From the NCBI GenBank assembly GCA_963725155.1, contig CAVRXU010000005.1:620001-684000 (forward strand): DNA of 64,000 nucleotides. Reading direction: 5' to 3'. This stretch comes from DATDAH01 sp963725155. Its GTDB lineage: Bacteria > Actinomycetota > Acidimicrobiia > Acidimicrobiales > DATDAH01. The notes beneath the pieces were generated by a model. The model saw nothing but the letters and a program-made list of their open reading frames with translations, was not told the DNA's origin and did no database searches. This document shows positions 10,157 through 23,842 of the stretch, piece by piece (within the stretch, counting starts at the first letter, position 1; every line of letters starts with the position of its first letter). A program made the translations under genes and the position numbers.

Positions 10157-11571
10157 CCGACTTGGCATCCCCTTCCGACCGCTCCGCCGCGCCGGTGGCG
10201 GCGGACCGCCTTGCCGCCGTGTTCAAGGCGTACGACATCCGGGGCTTGGCCCCCGAGCAGCTCGACGCCGACCTGTGCGGAGCCGTCGGCGCCGCCTTCG
10301 CCGCCTTCGTCGCCGAGGCCGACGGGGCCGACCGGGTCCTGATCGCCAGGGACATGCGTCCCTCCGGCCCCGCCCTGGTCGACGCCTTCGCCGCCGGCGT
10401 CACCAGCCAGGGCCTCGACGTGGTCGACGTCGGCCTTGGCTCGACCGACATGCTCTACTTCGCCGCGGGGGCCCTCGATGCGCCCGGAGCCATGTTCACC
10501 GCCTCCCACAACCCGGCGGCGTACAACGGCATCAAGCTCTGCCGCTCCGGTGCCCGCCCCGTCGGGGAGGACACCGGCCTGGACGACATCCGACGGCGGG
10601 CCGAGGCGGGCGTGCCCCCGGCCGCCAGCGCCGGCGCCCGGCACGAAGACGAGGTGCTGTCCCGTTTCGCCGACCACGTCCGGTCCTTCGTGGACCTGGA
10701 CGGCTTGCGGCCGCTGAAGGTCGTGGCCGACACCGCCAACGGGATGGGGGGCCTCGTCGTGCCCGCCGTGTTCGAGTCCCTGCCGTTCGAGCTGGAGATC
10801 CTGTACCCGGAGCTGGACGGGACCTTTCCGAACCACCCGGCGGACCCCATCCAGCCCGAGAACCAGGCGGACCTCCAGGCCCGGGTGTTGGCGACCGGCG
10901 CCGACGTCGGCCTCGCCTTCGACGGTGACGCCGACCGGGTCTTCCTCGTCGACGAGAAGGCGCAGCTCCTGTCGGGCTCGCTGACCACGGCGATGGTCGC
11001 CGACGAGATGCTGGCCCGCGAGCCCGGCGGCACGGTGATCCACAACCTGATCTGCTCCAAGGCGGTACCCGAGGTCGTCCGGGAGGCGGGAGGGACCCCG
11101 GTCCGCACCCGGGTCGGCCACTCGTTCATCAAGGCGGTCATGGCCGAGACCGGCGCCGTCTTCGGTGGCGAGCACTCCGGTCACTACTACTTCCGGGACA
11201 ACTACCGGGCCGACTCCGGCCTCATCGCCGCCGTCGTCCTCCTCGACGTACTGGGCCGCTCCGGACGCCCCCTGTCCGAGCTGCGCCGGCCCTACGAGCG
11301 CTATGCCGCGTCGGGCGAGATCAACACCGAGGTCCCCGACCCGCGAGCCGTCATCGACATCGTGGCCGACCGCTTTCCCGTGGCCGGGCAGGACCGCCTG
11401 GACGGACTGACCGTGGACCTGGGGGACTGGTGGTTCAACCTGCGCCCGTCGAACACCGAGCCCTTGCTCCGCCTGAACCTCGAAGCCGCCGACGCCGACG
11501 CCTGCACTCGGCGGGTGGCCGAGGTGCAGGCCATCATGGAGCAGGCCGGTCGGGACCTCGGTCCCGCCTGA
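10153..11571 (+). CDS. manB: phosphomannomutase/phosphoglucomutase
   Basis: 472 residues from GTG 10153 (GTGA overlap with the GT2 gene). The frame is open far upstream, but that part is a shadow of the GT2 gene. Alpha-D-phosphohexomutase motifs are all present: TASHNP with the phosphoserine, DGDADR metal loop, GEHSGH sugar-binding loop and RPSNTEP phosphate-binding loop. Interconverts mannose-6-phosphate and mannose-1-phosphate (or the glucose forms), supplying GDP-mannose for lipid and wall glycosylation. Neighbours match the M. tuberculosis manB (Rv3257c) region, with an SIS isomerase downstream that would supply mannose-6-phosphate. Confidence 0.9.
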   Translation: MTDLASPSDRSAAPVAADRLAAVFKAYDIRGLAPEQLDADLCGAVGAAFAAFVAEADGADRVLIARDMRPSGPALVDAFAAGVTSQGLDVVDVGLGSTDMLYFAAGALDAPGAMFTASHNPAAYNGIKLCRSGARPVGEDTGLDDIRRRAEAGVPPAASAGARHEDEVLSRFADHVRSFVDLDGLRPLKVVADTANGMGGLVVPAVFESLPFELEILYPELDGTFPNHPADPIQPENQADLQARVLATGADVGLAFDGDADRVFLVDEKAQLLSGSLTTAMVADEMLAREPGGTVIHNLICSKAVPEVVREAGGTPVRTRVGHSFIKAVMAETGAVFGGEHSGHYYFRDNYRADSGLIAAVVLLDVLGRSGRPLSELRRPYERYAASGEINTEVPDPRAVIDIVADRFPVAGQDRLDGLTVDLGDWWFNLRPSNTEPLLRLNLEAADADACTRRVAEVQAIMEQAGRDLGPA

Positions 11572-11610
11572 ACGACCGCACATCCGACCACACCTGAAAC
11601 TGGAGACCTC

Positions 11611-11850
11611 ATGGCGCTCGACCCGCAGCTGCTCGAGATCCTGGCGTGCCCCGAGGACAAGGGCCCGCTGCTGTACTTCGAGGACGAGAACCTGCTCTAC
11701 AACCCTCGCCTGCAGCGCAAGTACCGCATCGACGACGACATCCCGGTGATGCTCGTGGACGAGGCCGAGGCGGCCGATGACGCCGAGCACGAGCGCCTCC
11801 TGGCGAAGGCCGATGCCGCCGGCATCGAGCCCACCTTCTCTGATGAATGA
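11611..11850 (+). CDS. Trm112-like family protein
   Basis: 79 residues starting at ATG 11611 with a GGAG sequence upstream. The N-terminal LLEILACPEDKGPL segment and the KYRIDDDIPVML core are typical of the bacterial Trm112/YcaR family. The usual Cys-x-x-Cys zinc pair is reduced to one Cys (CPED), which may mean loss of zinc. An acidic C-terminal extension of about 25 residues follows. Eukaryotic Trm112 activates methyltransferases; the bacterial role is unclear. The gene has the same place between manB and the SIS isomerase in other actinobacteria. Confidence 0.8.
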   Translation: MALDPQLLEILACPEDKGPLLYFEDENLLYNPRLQRKYRIDDDIPVMLVDEAEAADDAEHERLLAKADAAGIEPTFSDE

Positions 11851-11865
11851 CCGGCGCAGCCGGTC
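11849..11865 (+). repeat. 7-bp hairpin at the end of the Trm112-like gene
   Basis: GACCGGC, three loop bases and GCCGGTC form a perfect stem that begins inside the stop codon. No T-run follows. It could slow decay or partly terminate the manB transcript before the isomerase gene 48 bases on. Confidence 0.35.
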
Positions 11866-11913
11866 GGCGGGCCGAACAGGCCGGCAAGGCGGGGAGCCGT
11901 CAGGCGCAGAGCC

Positions 11914-12948
11914 ATGAGCACTGATCGAGTCGATTCGCTCGGGATGTTCGCTGCCGCGGCGGCGTTCCCGGAGCAGATCGAGGAGGCCATGGCCACGGCC
12001 CACCAGGTCGAAGGCCTGCCCGACGGCGAGCAGATCGACAACGTGCTGGTGCTCGGCATGGGCGGCAGTGGCGTGTCCGGCGACCTCTTGGCCCACATCG
12101 CCGGCCCGTTCATGCCCGTGCCCGTCGTCGTGGTGAAGGGCTACGAGCCCCCGTCCTATGTCAACGAGCGCACGCTGGTGTTCGCCATGTCGTTCTCGGG
12201 CAACACCGAGGAGACCCTGGAGGCGGTCACGACCGCGGCCAACGCCGGCGGCCGCATCGTGGCCGTCACCCGGGGCGGGGCGCTGGGCGAGCTCTGCCGG
12301 TCCTGGACGGCGCCCATCGTCGCCATCGCCGACGACATCCCGCAGCCGCGGGCCGGCCTGGGGGCGCTGGCGGCGCCGATGATGATCGTGCTGGAGCGCC
12401 TCGGTCTCTACCCCGGGGCCGAAGGCTGGCTCCGTTTCGCCGTCGACCAGCTCAAAGCCCGTCGGGACAAGCTCGTCGTCGACGGCAACGCGGCCGAGCG
12501 CCTGGCCGACGACCTGGCCCGACGGGTGCCGGTCATCTACGGCGGTGGTGGCCTCGGCGGCCTGGCCGCCATGCGCTGGAAGACCGAGTTCAACGAGAAC
12601 AGCCGGTCGCCCGCCTTCGCCAACGCCGCGCCCGAGCTCTGCCACAACGAGATCGCCGGCTGGGGCCAGAACGGTGATCTCACCCGTCAGGTCTTCGCCT
12701 TGATCAACCTGCGCCACGACTTCGAACACCCGCAGATCGCGCGTCGCTTCGACATCATGGACCCCTGGCTGGACGAGGTGGTGGGCGACATCTTCGAGGT
12801 CCGGGCCAAGGGTGAGGGCAGCCTGGCCCAGCTCCTGGACCTCTGCATGATGGGCACCTTCACCAGCCTCCACCTCGCCGTCCGCGAGGGCATCGACCCT
12901 GGCCCCGTCCCCGTCCTCGACCAGCTCAAGGCCGCACTGGCCGAGTAG
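11914..12948 (+). CDS. bifunctional phosphoglucose/phosphomannose isomerase-like SIS protein
   Basis: 344 residues. Two SIS sugar-phosphate-binding domains: the first opens with VLVLGMGGSGVSGDLL near residue 48 and contains SFSGNTEET, the second begins near residue 200 with VIYGGGGLGGLAAMRWK. The ELCHNEIAGW segment holds the His-Glu pair expected for the catalytic base in the PGI/PMI subgroup. Converts fructose-6-phosphate to mannose-6-phosphate or glucose-6-phosphate, feeding ManB upstream. M. tuberculosis Rv3256c occupies the same position. Substrate preference cannot be read from sequence. Confidence 0.8.
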   Translation: MSTDRVDSLGMFAAAAAFPEQIEEAMATAHQVEGLPDGEQIDNVLVLGMGGSGVSGDLLAHIAGPFMPVPVVVVKGYEPPSYVNERTLVFAMSFSGNTEETLEAVTTAANAGGRIVAVTRGGALGELCRSWTAPIVAIADDIPQPRAGLGALAAPMMIVLERLGLYPGAEGWLRFAVDQLKARRDKLVVDGNAAERLADDLARRVPVIYGGGGLGGLAAMRWKTEFNENSRSPAFANAAPELCHNEIAGWGQNGDLTRQVFALINLRHDFEHPQIARRFDIMDPWLDEVVGDIFEVRAKGEGSLAQLLDLCMMGTFTSLHLAVREGIDPGPVPVLDQLKAALAE

Positions 12949-12961
12949 GAGCCAGGCAGGA

Positions 12962-13318
12962 TCAGCCCACGAGCTCGATGCGATTGCCGAACGGGTCGTC
13001 GACGTAGACCTGTGGCCGTCGTGACGGGTCGTCACCGTCCCTGACCTCGACGCCCGCCCCTCGCAGCCGATCGCACAGCGAGCCGAGGTCGTCGACCAAC
13101 AAAGCCGGGTGGGCCTTGCGGGCCGGACGGAAGTCGGCTTCGACACCAAGGTGCACCTTCACCCCGGCGGCCTCGAACCAGCAACCGCCCCGGGCAGCCA
13201 GAGGGTCGGGCTTGGGCACCCGAGGCAAGCCGAGGAGCCCTTCGTAGAACTGCGTGGCCTCGTCCTCGCCGCCCGAGGGCATGGCCAACTGGACGTGGTC
13301 GATTCCCACCACCGGCAC
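12962..13318 (-). CDS. VOC (glyoxalase/bleomycin-resistance) family protein
   Basis: 118 residues, single vicinal-oxygen-chelate domain: GIDHVQLAMP opening strand with its histidine, FYEGLLGL helix, a second histidine in VKVHLGV, and a C-terminal VYVDDPFGNRIELV strand with the metal-ligand glutamate. That pattern is consistent with a divalent-metal site. The start is one of several closely spaced GTG codons. It is divergent from ahcY and convergent with the SIS isomerase gene. The substrate is unknown; the fold is used for lyases, dioxygenases and resistance proteins alike. Confidence 0.75.
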   Translation of the reverse strand: MPVVGIDHVQLAMPSGGEDEATQFYEGLLGLPRVPKPDPLAARGGCWFEAAGVKVHLGVEADFRPARKAHPALLVDDLGSLCDRLRGAGVEVRDGDDPSRRPQVYVDDPFGNRIELVG

Positions 13319-13346
13319 CGGGCCAGCATGGCACTACCCTGTCCGC

Positions 13347-13382
13347 GGGGCTGATCGAGAGGCGTCAGTGGACCCCAGCCCC
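13347..13382 (+). promoter_or_regulatory. possible structured 5' leader of ahcY
   Basis: GGGGCTG (13347-13353) pairs perfectly with CAGCCCC (13376-13382) around a 22-base loop, 40 bases before the ahcY start. It does not match the SAH, SAM-IV or glycine riboswitch patterns I can recall, so I call it only a potential leader hairpin. Confidence 0.3.
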
Positions 13383-13422
13383 CGTACGCGAAACCCCAAG
13401 CTCCTGCCCGAAAGGCACCACG

Positions 13423-14898
<1,476 letters not shown>

Positions 14899-14902
14899 GC
14901 CC

Positions 14903-15720
14903 GTGGACGACCTCGAGGGGAAGGTCGCGGTCGTCACCGGCGCGGCCAGTGGCATCGGCCGGGCGCTGGCCGACCGCTGGGTCACCGAGGGCATGAAGGT
15001 CGTCCTGGCCGACGTCGAGGAGGGTCCCCTCGACGCGGCCCGGGACGAGCTCGATGCGAGTGGGGCCGACGTCCTCGCCGTCCGGACCGATGTGTCCGAC
15101 GCGGCGCAGGTGGAGGCCCTGGCCGCGGCCACCCTCGAGCACTTCGGTGCCGTGCACCTCGTGTGCAACAACGCCGGCGTGGGCGGCGGGGGCCTCATCT
15201 GGGAGGCCGAGCTCGAGGAGTGGGACTGGGTGCTCGGCGTCAACCTCCTCGGTGTCGTCCACGGCATCAAGGCGTTCGTGCCCCACCTCGTGGCCCAGGA
15301 CGAGGGTCACGTGGTGAACACGGCGTCGATCGCCGGGTTCGCCTACGGCCCGATGATGGGCCCTTACAACGCGTCGAAGGCCGCGGTCGTGGCCATCTCG
15401 GAGACGCTGAAGGCCGACCTGGCCCTGCAGGGCTCGAAGGTCGGGGTGAGCGTGCTCTGCCCGGGCTGGGTCAACACCCGCATCCACGAGTCGGACCGCA
15501 ACCGCCCCGGCGGCCCCGTGGCCAACGACGAGATCACCGCCGGTCGGCAGATGCTGGGCGAGGTCCTGAAGGGCGGCAAGCAGCCCGACGAGGTCGCGCA
15601 CCTGGTCTCCGCCGCCGTGCACGAGGGGACCACCCACATCTTCACCGGCGACGAGTGGATCGGCCTGGCCCGAGGCCGGCTCGAGACCGTGCTCACCGAG
15701 CTGCCGCAGGACGACCGGCG

Positions 15721-15724
<4 letters not shown>
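14903..15724 (+). CDS. short-chain dehydrogenase/reductase
   Basis: 273 residues from GTG 14903, four bases after ahcY. Classical SDR: TGAASGIG nucleotide-binding loop, NNAGVGGGG, catalytic Ser in VNTASIAG and Tyr-Lys in YNASK. An Asp after the second strand (LADVEEGP) favours NAD over NADP. Substrate not predictable; the C-terminal part resembles actinobacterial SDRs of lipid or steroid-like metabolism. Its stop overlaps the apparent CTG start of mtnA. Confidence 0.85.
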
Positions 15725-16680
<956 letters not shown>

Positions 16681-16712
16681 GGGCATGCCGTCCCTCACGG
16701 GGACCCACGACG

Positions 16713-16718
16713 TACCCT
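16713..16718 (+). promoter_or_regulatory. -10 element TACCCT for the four-helix membrane gene
   Basis: TACCCT ends 9 bases before GTG 16728, supporting this start over upstream in-frame codons at 16677 and 16722. Confidence 0.4.
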
Positions 16719-16727
16719 GAGGTGGAC

Positions 16728-17171
16728 GTGACAGAGATCGAGGACGGGCCCGTTGGCCGAGCGGGCTGGGCCTGGATCGCGATCCTCTGCGGGTACTCGC
16801 TGGCCCGGGCCGTGCTGGCCTGGCCGTTCCTGGTCCACTACGACATCAATCCGGCCGCATTCCTGGTGTTGGACGTCGGCACGGCCTACCCCCTCGGCTT
16901 GGCCCAGGTCCGCATCGTGCAGGGCTTCGGGGCCCGGAACTTCGCCGCCGTGCAGGTCTGGGGTGCCGTGGCCGGGATCTCGTTCGTCACCCCGTACGCC
17001 TACCTCTTGGTCACCGGGCACCAGGCCCTGCCCCTCTACGTGATGGCCGGCCTCGTCGGGGTCGTGGCCCTCATCGCCACCGCTTCGGTGCTGCGCCTGC
17101 GCCAGGCCTGTCTCGACACCGACTGCCTCGCGGTCGCCGAACGCCTCGAGCCCGCCCCCGTCGAGCTCTAG
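16728..17171 (+). CDS. four-helix integral membrane protein of unknown function
   Basis: 147 residues. After a short polar N-terminus there are four membrane helices (about residues 15-35, 40-65, 75-100 and 105-130), then a short soluble tail with two cysteines. I do not recognise the family. GTG 16728 is preferred because a TACCCT hexamer lies 9 bases upstream. The gene converges on the YczE-like gene, the two stops sharing a CTAG. Confidence 0.55.
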   Translation: MTEIEDGPVGRAGWAWIAILCGYSLARAVLAWPFLVHYDINPAAFLVLDVGTAYPLGLAQVRIVQGFGARNFAAVQVWGAVAGISFVTPYAYLLVTGHQALPLYVMAGLVGVVALIATASVLRLRQACLDTDCLAVAERLEPAPVEL

Positions 17172-17830
17172 TACGCCTCGAGCGTCGTCGGGCCCACGGG
17201 CGCCAGGCTCAGGCGGGGCAGGAAGAACGCGACCAGCGGACCGATCGTGAGGGCGAAGACCAACGTGCCGACGCCGACGGAGCCGCCGAGCAGCCACCCG
17301 AGGATCAGCACCATGACCTCGATGCCGGTGCGGACAGAGCCGATGCGTAGGCCCCGGCGGGCCAGCGAGGTCATCACGCTGTCCCTCGGACCGGGTCCCA
17401 GCCCGGCGCCGATGTAGAAACCGGAGCCGACCGCGAACGCCACCGTCCCGCCGATCAGGAAGAGCCACTGCACTGCGGCGGACGACGGCTCGTCGAGGAC
17501 CCACAGGGTGAGGTCGATGGTCGTGCCGATGAGGAGCACGTTGAGCAGCGTGCCCAAGCCGATCTGCTCGCCGAGCGGGAGCGAGATGGCGAACAGGGCG
17601 AAGCCGATCAGGATCGAGACCAGCCCGATCGAGATGCCGGTCTGCTCGCTCAGCCCTTGGTGCAGCACGTCCCAGGAGTCGAGGCCGAGGTCGGCCCGGA
17701 TGATGAAGGCCAGCCCGATGCCGCAGGTCACCAGCCCCAAGAGCAGCCGGGGGAGGCGTCGGCGGACCTCGATGGCGGGAGGGGTCTGGATGAAGCGCAC
17801 GACCGGGGGACGGTACCGCTGGCCTGTCAC
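17168..17830 (-). CDS. YczE/YyaS-like (YitT-type) membrane protein
   Basis: 220 residues from GTG 17830. Six hydrophobic segments and the family features RADLGLDSWDVLHQGLS after helix one and LNVLLIGTTIDL in the middle match the B. subtilis YczE group. Function is not established; relatives are suspected transporters. The frame is open a further 230 bases upstream, but that stretch runs through comF on the other strand. TACGGA lies six bases before the GTG and overlaps the comF -10 element. Confidence 0.7.
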   Translation of the reverse strand: MTGQRYRPPVVRFIQTPPAIEVRRRLPRLLLGLVTCGIGLAFIIRADLGLDSWDVLHQGLSEQTGISIGLVSILIGFALFAISLPLGEQIGLGTLLNVLLIGTTIDLTLWVLDEPSSAAVQWLFLIGGTVAFAVGSGFYIGAGLGPGPRDSVMTSLARRGLRIGSVRTGIEVMVLILGWLLGGSVGVGTLVFALTIGPLVAFFLPRLSLAPVGPTTLEAY

Positions 17831-17836
17831 CCCCCA

Positions 17837-17846
17837 TCCGTAGGTT
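17837..17846 (+). promoter_or_regulatory. shared divergent -10 region of comF and the YczE-like gene
   Basis: TAGGTT at 17841-17846 ends 6 bases before GTG 17853 on the plus strand. The same TA serves TACGGA on the minus strand (17842-17837), which ends 6 bases before GTG 17830. Neither gap holds a ribosome binding site. Confidence 0.45.
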
Positions 17847-17852
17847 TCCCCT

Positions 17853-18425
17853 GTGCTCGTGGATTCGGCCTGTGTCGCGTGTGACGGCAACGGCGGACCG
17901 GTCTGTCCCGCGTGTGCCTCGGCGCTGACGCCCGTCGGCGCCGTGGACGTCGACGGGCTCGACCGGGCCTGGGCGCTCATGGCGTACGCCGGACCGGCCC
18001 GGGAGCTCATCCGTGGCCTCAAGTACACGAACCGGCGGGCCGCGCTCGGGGTCTTGGCCACCGCCGCCGCCCGGTTGGTCGACGAAGCGGTGGTGGTGGT
18101 GGCCTGGGTCCCGGCCAGCCCCGTCCATCGTCGCGAACGGGGCTACGACCAGGGCCGGTTGCTGGCTGGCCGGGTGGCCCGGGCGCTGGGCCGGCCGAGC
18201 CGGAGCCTGCTGATCCGGTCGGGGGAGCGGGCCCAGACCGGCCTCGACCGGTCGGACCGTCTGGTCGGGCCGACCCTCGGGCCACGGCGGCGGGTCACGG
18301 GAACGGTCCTCGTCGTGGACGACGTCCTCACCACGGGCGGCTCGCTGGCTGCCGCGAGCCGGGCCCTGCGGCCGGCTGGGGCCACCCGCGTGCTCGGCCT
18401 CGTCCTCGCCGCCACGCCGGGTTGA
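17853..18425 (+). CDS. comF: ComF family phosphoribosyltransferase-like protein
   Basis: 190 residues from GTG 17853. N-terminal Cys-x-x-Cys pairs near residues 7 and 18 form a probable zinc finger, followed by a type I phosphoribosyltransferase fold with the PRPP loop VVDDVLTTGGS near residue 155. ComF proteins help DNA uptake in competent bacteria; in actinobacteria the role is less clear and the gene is a conserved neighbour upstream of secA (Rv3242c, SCO3010). RERGYDQ near residue 92 is also characteristic. Confidence 0.85.
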   Translation: MLVDSACVACDGNGGPVCPACASALTPVGAVDVDGLDRAWALMAYAGPARELIRGLKYTNRRAALGVLATAAARLVDEAVVVVAWVPASPVHRRERGYDQGRLLAGRVARALGRPSRSLLIRSGERAQTGLDRSDRLVGPTLGPRRRVTGTVLVVDDVLTTGGSLAAASRALRPAGATRVLGLVLAATPG

Positions 18426-18456
18426 GAGTCCCCCTCGATGTGCCGATGGAGCACGG

Positions 18457-19152
18457 GTGGAACCCCTCCTGACCGATACCGACCTCTTCTTCGGCCTTGA
18501 CGACCTGCCCGACGATCCCGTGCGGATCGTCCTCGGGGACGACAACGGCCTCTACCGCCGTGGCCTGCTGACCGCGCTGGAGGACGAGAACGACCTCGAG
18601 GTGGTGGCCGAGGCCGGGCCCGGGGCCGACTTGATCGCCGCGGTCAGGGCGTTGGCTCCCGACGTCGTCGTGTGCTCGCTCAGCATGGGCAACGCCGGCG
18701 GGGTCGAGACCACCTTTGCCATCACCGAGGTGATGCCGCTCGTCCGCATCGCCGTGCTCACCACGGACCAGGACCCACCGGCCAAGACGCTGGCCGCGGT
18801 CCGCTCCGGCGCCCTCGGCGAGGTCGACAAGGTGGTCGCTCTGGAAGAAGCGGCTCGGGTCATCCGTGGCCTGCACGGCGGTTGGCCGGTGTTCGGCGCG
18901 GCCACCTGGGCCGGCATCGCCGCCGAGGTCTCGGGTTGGCTGGCCCAGGGCGACTCCGTCAAGGACAGCGAGCGGGCGGCGCTGGGGGCGTTGGCCGCCG
19001 GCGGTTCGTGGTCGGACGCCGCCGACGCGGTCGGCGTCCGGGCCGAGGCCGCCCGGAACCAGGTGCGCAACCTCTTGGCCCGCTGCCGGGCCGCGGGGTA
19101 CCCGGATGCCGCCGACGCCGCGCTCGGTGCCGGGTTGGTTGCCGCACCCTGA
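18457..19152 (+). CDS. degenerate NarL-type response regulator-like protein
   Basis: 231 residues from GTG 18457. A receiver domain (about residues 20-145) is followed by a LuxR-like helix-turn-helix (about 165-215). The acidic pair (GDDN), the VLTT threonine and a lysine near VDK remain, but the phospho-acceptor aspartate is replaced: DVVVCSLSMG carries Ser where VLMDLRMP-type receivers have Asp. The HTH also departs from consensus. Probably a phosphorylation-independent regulator. In M. tuberculosis and Streptomyces the ribosome hibernation factor gene hpf sits here between comF and secA; it is absent. Confidence 0.75.
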   Translation: MEPLLTDTDLFFGLDDLPDDPVRIVLGDDNGLYRRGLLTALEDENDLEVVAEAGPGADLIAAVRALAPDVVVCSLSMGNAGGVETTFAITEVMPLVRIAVLTTDQDPPAKTLAAVRSGALGEVDKVVALEEAARVIRGLHGGWPVFGAATWAGIAAEVSGWLAQGDSVKDSERAALGALAAGGSWSDAADAVGVRAEAARNQVRNLLARCRAAGYPDAADAALGAGLVAAP

Positions 19153-19170
19153 GCTACCCGCGACCGCCGG

Positions 19171-19176
19171 TAGCCT
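19171..19176 (+). promoter_or_regulatory. -10 element TAGCCT for secA (leaderless)
   Basis: TAGCCT ends 9 bases before GTG 19186, with no Shine-Dalgarno sequence between. It overlaps the right arm of a GCTACC/GGTAGC inverted repeat (19153-19158 and 19169-19174). Confidence 0.45.
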
Positions 19177-19185
19177 CCATCAACC

Positions 19186-21906
<2,721 letters not shown>

Positions 21907-21921
21907 GCCGACCGTCACCGC

Positions 21922-23034
21922 ATGAAGGACTTCTCCGAGGACGTCGCTGCGCTCCGAGGTCGCCTGGCCGCCGCCGAGGGGTACCTGCGGGTGGACGAGC
22001 TGCGCGCCCGTCGCCCGCAGTTGGAGACGGAGGCCTCGCGTCCGGATCTCTGGGACGACCAGGACAAGGCTCGTGCGGTCACCGGCGAGCTGGCGGCAGT
22101 CGTCGACGACCTCGACCTGTTCGACCGGTTGACCACCGAGGTGGACGACGTCGCCACCCTGGCCGAGATGGCCCGTGAGGAGAAGGACGAGTCCCTCGAG
22201 CCCGAGATCGAGGAGGCGATGGCGGCGCTCGTGGCCACGTTCTCCGAGCTCGAGCTGCGGGCCCTGTTCCAGGGGGAGTACGACGAGCGCGACGCGGTCG
22301 TCGAGGTCCACTCCGGGGCCGGCGGCACCGATTCCCAGGACTGGGCCGAGATGCTGGCCCGCATGTACCAGCGCTGGGCGGAGCAGCGCGGGTTCAAGGT
22401 CGAGATCGAAGAGGCGCAGGCCGGCCAGGAGGCCGGCATCAGCTCGGTCACCTTCCTCGTCCAGGGCCGTCACGCCTACGGCTGGCTCCAAGGCGAGGGC
22501 GGGGTCCACCGCCTCATCCGCATCTCGCCCTTCGACAGCCAGGCCCGGCGCCACACGGCGTTCGCCTCGGTGATGGTCGTCCCCGCCCTGGACCCGTCCG
22601 ACGACGACGTCGAGATCGACGAGAAGGACCTCCGCATCGACACGTACCGCTCGTCGGGGGCCGGTGGCCAGCACGTCAACGTCACCGACTCCGCGGTGCG
22701 CATCACCCACCTACCCACCGGCATCGTGACGTCCTGTCAGAACCAGCGCAGCCAGCACCAGAACCGGGACAAGGCCATGGAGATCCTGAAGGCCCGCCTG
22801 GCCGATCTCCGGCGCAAGGAGCACCAGGACCATCTGAACGAACTGGCCGGCGACCAGCGCAGTGCGGAGTGGGCCAACCAGATCCGGTCCTACTTCATGC
22901 ACCCCGAGCAGCGGGTGAAGGACCACCGGAGCAACTACGAGATGGGCAACATCCAGGCCGTCCTGGACGGCCAGGTCGACCCCTTCATGGAGGCCTACCT
23001 GCGCTGGTCCCGGGCCGAGGGCGACGCCGCATGA
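21922..23034 (+). CDS. prfB: peptide chain release factor 2
   Basis: 370 residues in one uninterrupted frame, so the programmed +1 frameshift of E. coli prfB is absent. GAGGQHVN is the peptidyl-tRNA hydrolysis motif and SPFDSQARRHT contains the SPF stop-codon reader for UGA/UAA. The N-terminal alpha-helical domain and the C-terminal tail are complete. Lies 15 bases after secA; ftsE starts 121 bases later, leaving room for a separate promoter. Confidence 0.95.
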   Translation: MKDFSEDVAALRGRLAAAEGYLRVDELRARRPQLETEASRPDLWDDQDKARAVTGELAAVVDDLDLFDRLTTEVDDVATLAEMAREEKDESLEPEIEEAMAALVATFSELELRALFQGEYDERDAVVEVHSGAGGTDSQDWAEMLARMYQRWAEQRGFKVEIEEAQAGQEAGISSVTFLVQGRHAYGWLQGEGGVHRLIRISPFDSQARRHTAFASVMVVPALDPSDDDVEIDEKDLRIDTYRSSGAGGQHVNVTDSAVRITHLPTGIVTSCQNQRSQHQNRDKAMEILKARLADLRRKEHQDHLNELAGDQRSAEWANQIRSYFMHPEQRVKDHRSNYEMGNIQAVLDGQVDPFMEAYLRWSRAEGDAA

Positions 23035-23155
23035 CCGCCGGGCATCCCGCGGTTCTGGCCGGGGCCACTGGTACATTCCCGGGTCGAGTACGCGGCCTCG
23101 GGCGGGACTGCGGTATTCGCCGACACCCGACCCTCCGGTATCTCTCTCCCCCCAC

Positions 23156-23836
23156 ATGATCAAGCTCGAGAACGTCACCAAGCACTACATGGGCGGGCAG
23201 GTCGTCGCCCTTCGCGACGCGAACGCCGAGATCCAGAAGGGCGAGTTCGTCTTCCTGGTTGGCCCGTCCGGCTCCGGCAAGTCGACCTTCATCCGCCTGC
23301 TCAACCATGAGGAGGTCCCCGACGAGGGCCGCATCTTCGTGGCGGGCAAGGACATCGTGAAGCTCACCCCGTGGAAGGTGCCCTACCTGCGGCGCAACAT
23401 CGGGTGCGTCTTCCAGGACTTCAAGCTCCTGCCCAACAAGACGGTGTACGAGAACGTGGCCTTCGCCCTCGAGGTGATCGGCCGCCCCAACAACGTCATC
23501 CGCAGCCAGGTGCCGGCGATCCTGGAGCTGGTGGGTCTGTCCGACAAGGACAAGAACATGCCCAACGAGCTGTCGGGTGGTGAGCAGCAGCGGGTCTCCA
23601 TCGCCCGGGCGTTCGTCAACCGCCCCCTGATCCTGCTGGCCGACGAGCCGACGGGGAACCTCGATCCCAACACCTCGGTGGGGATCATGCGCCTCCTCGA
23701 CCGCATCAACCGCACGGGCACCACGGTGGTCATGTGCACCCACGACCGTTCGATCGTCGACAGCATGCGCCGCCGCGTGCTCCAGCTGGACCGGGGGCTG
23801 ATCGTCCGCGACCAGGCCCGCGGCGTCTACGAGTAA
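23156..23836 (+). CDS. ftsE: cell division ATP-binding protein FtsE
   Basis: 226 residues. ABC ATPase partner of FtsX: Walker A GPSGSGKST, Q-loop FQDFKLLP, signature LSGGEQQRVSIARA, Walker B LILLADEPTGNLDP and the switch histidine in CTHDRS. FtsEX senses the division site and activates peptidoglycan hydrolases outside the membrane. Six bases separate it from ftsX. Upstream (23035-23155) a TATCTC hexamer about 18 bases before the ATG may be a -10 element. Confidence 0.95.
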   Translation: MIKLENVTKHYMGGQVVALRDANAEIQKGEFVFLVGPSGSGKSTFIRLLNHEEVPDEGRIFVAGKDIVKLTPWKVPYLRRNIGCVFQDFKLLPNKTVYENVAFALEVIGRPNNVIRSQVPAILELVGLSDKDKNMPNELSGGEQQRVSIARAFVNRPLILLADEPTGNLDPNTSVGIMRLLDRINRTGTTVVMCTHDRSIVDSMRRRVLQLDRGLIVRDQARGVYE

Positions 23837-23842
23837 CCGGCC

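Noticed and set aside
13319..13422. Known SAM, SAH or glycine riboswitch before ahcY
   Set aside because: I could not match the conserved core nucleotides of any of these classes by eye; only a plain hairpin is supported.
21922..23034. Programmed frameshift in prfB
   Set aside because: The 370-residue frame is continuous from the N-terminus; no internal UGA is present.
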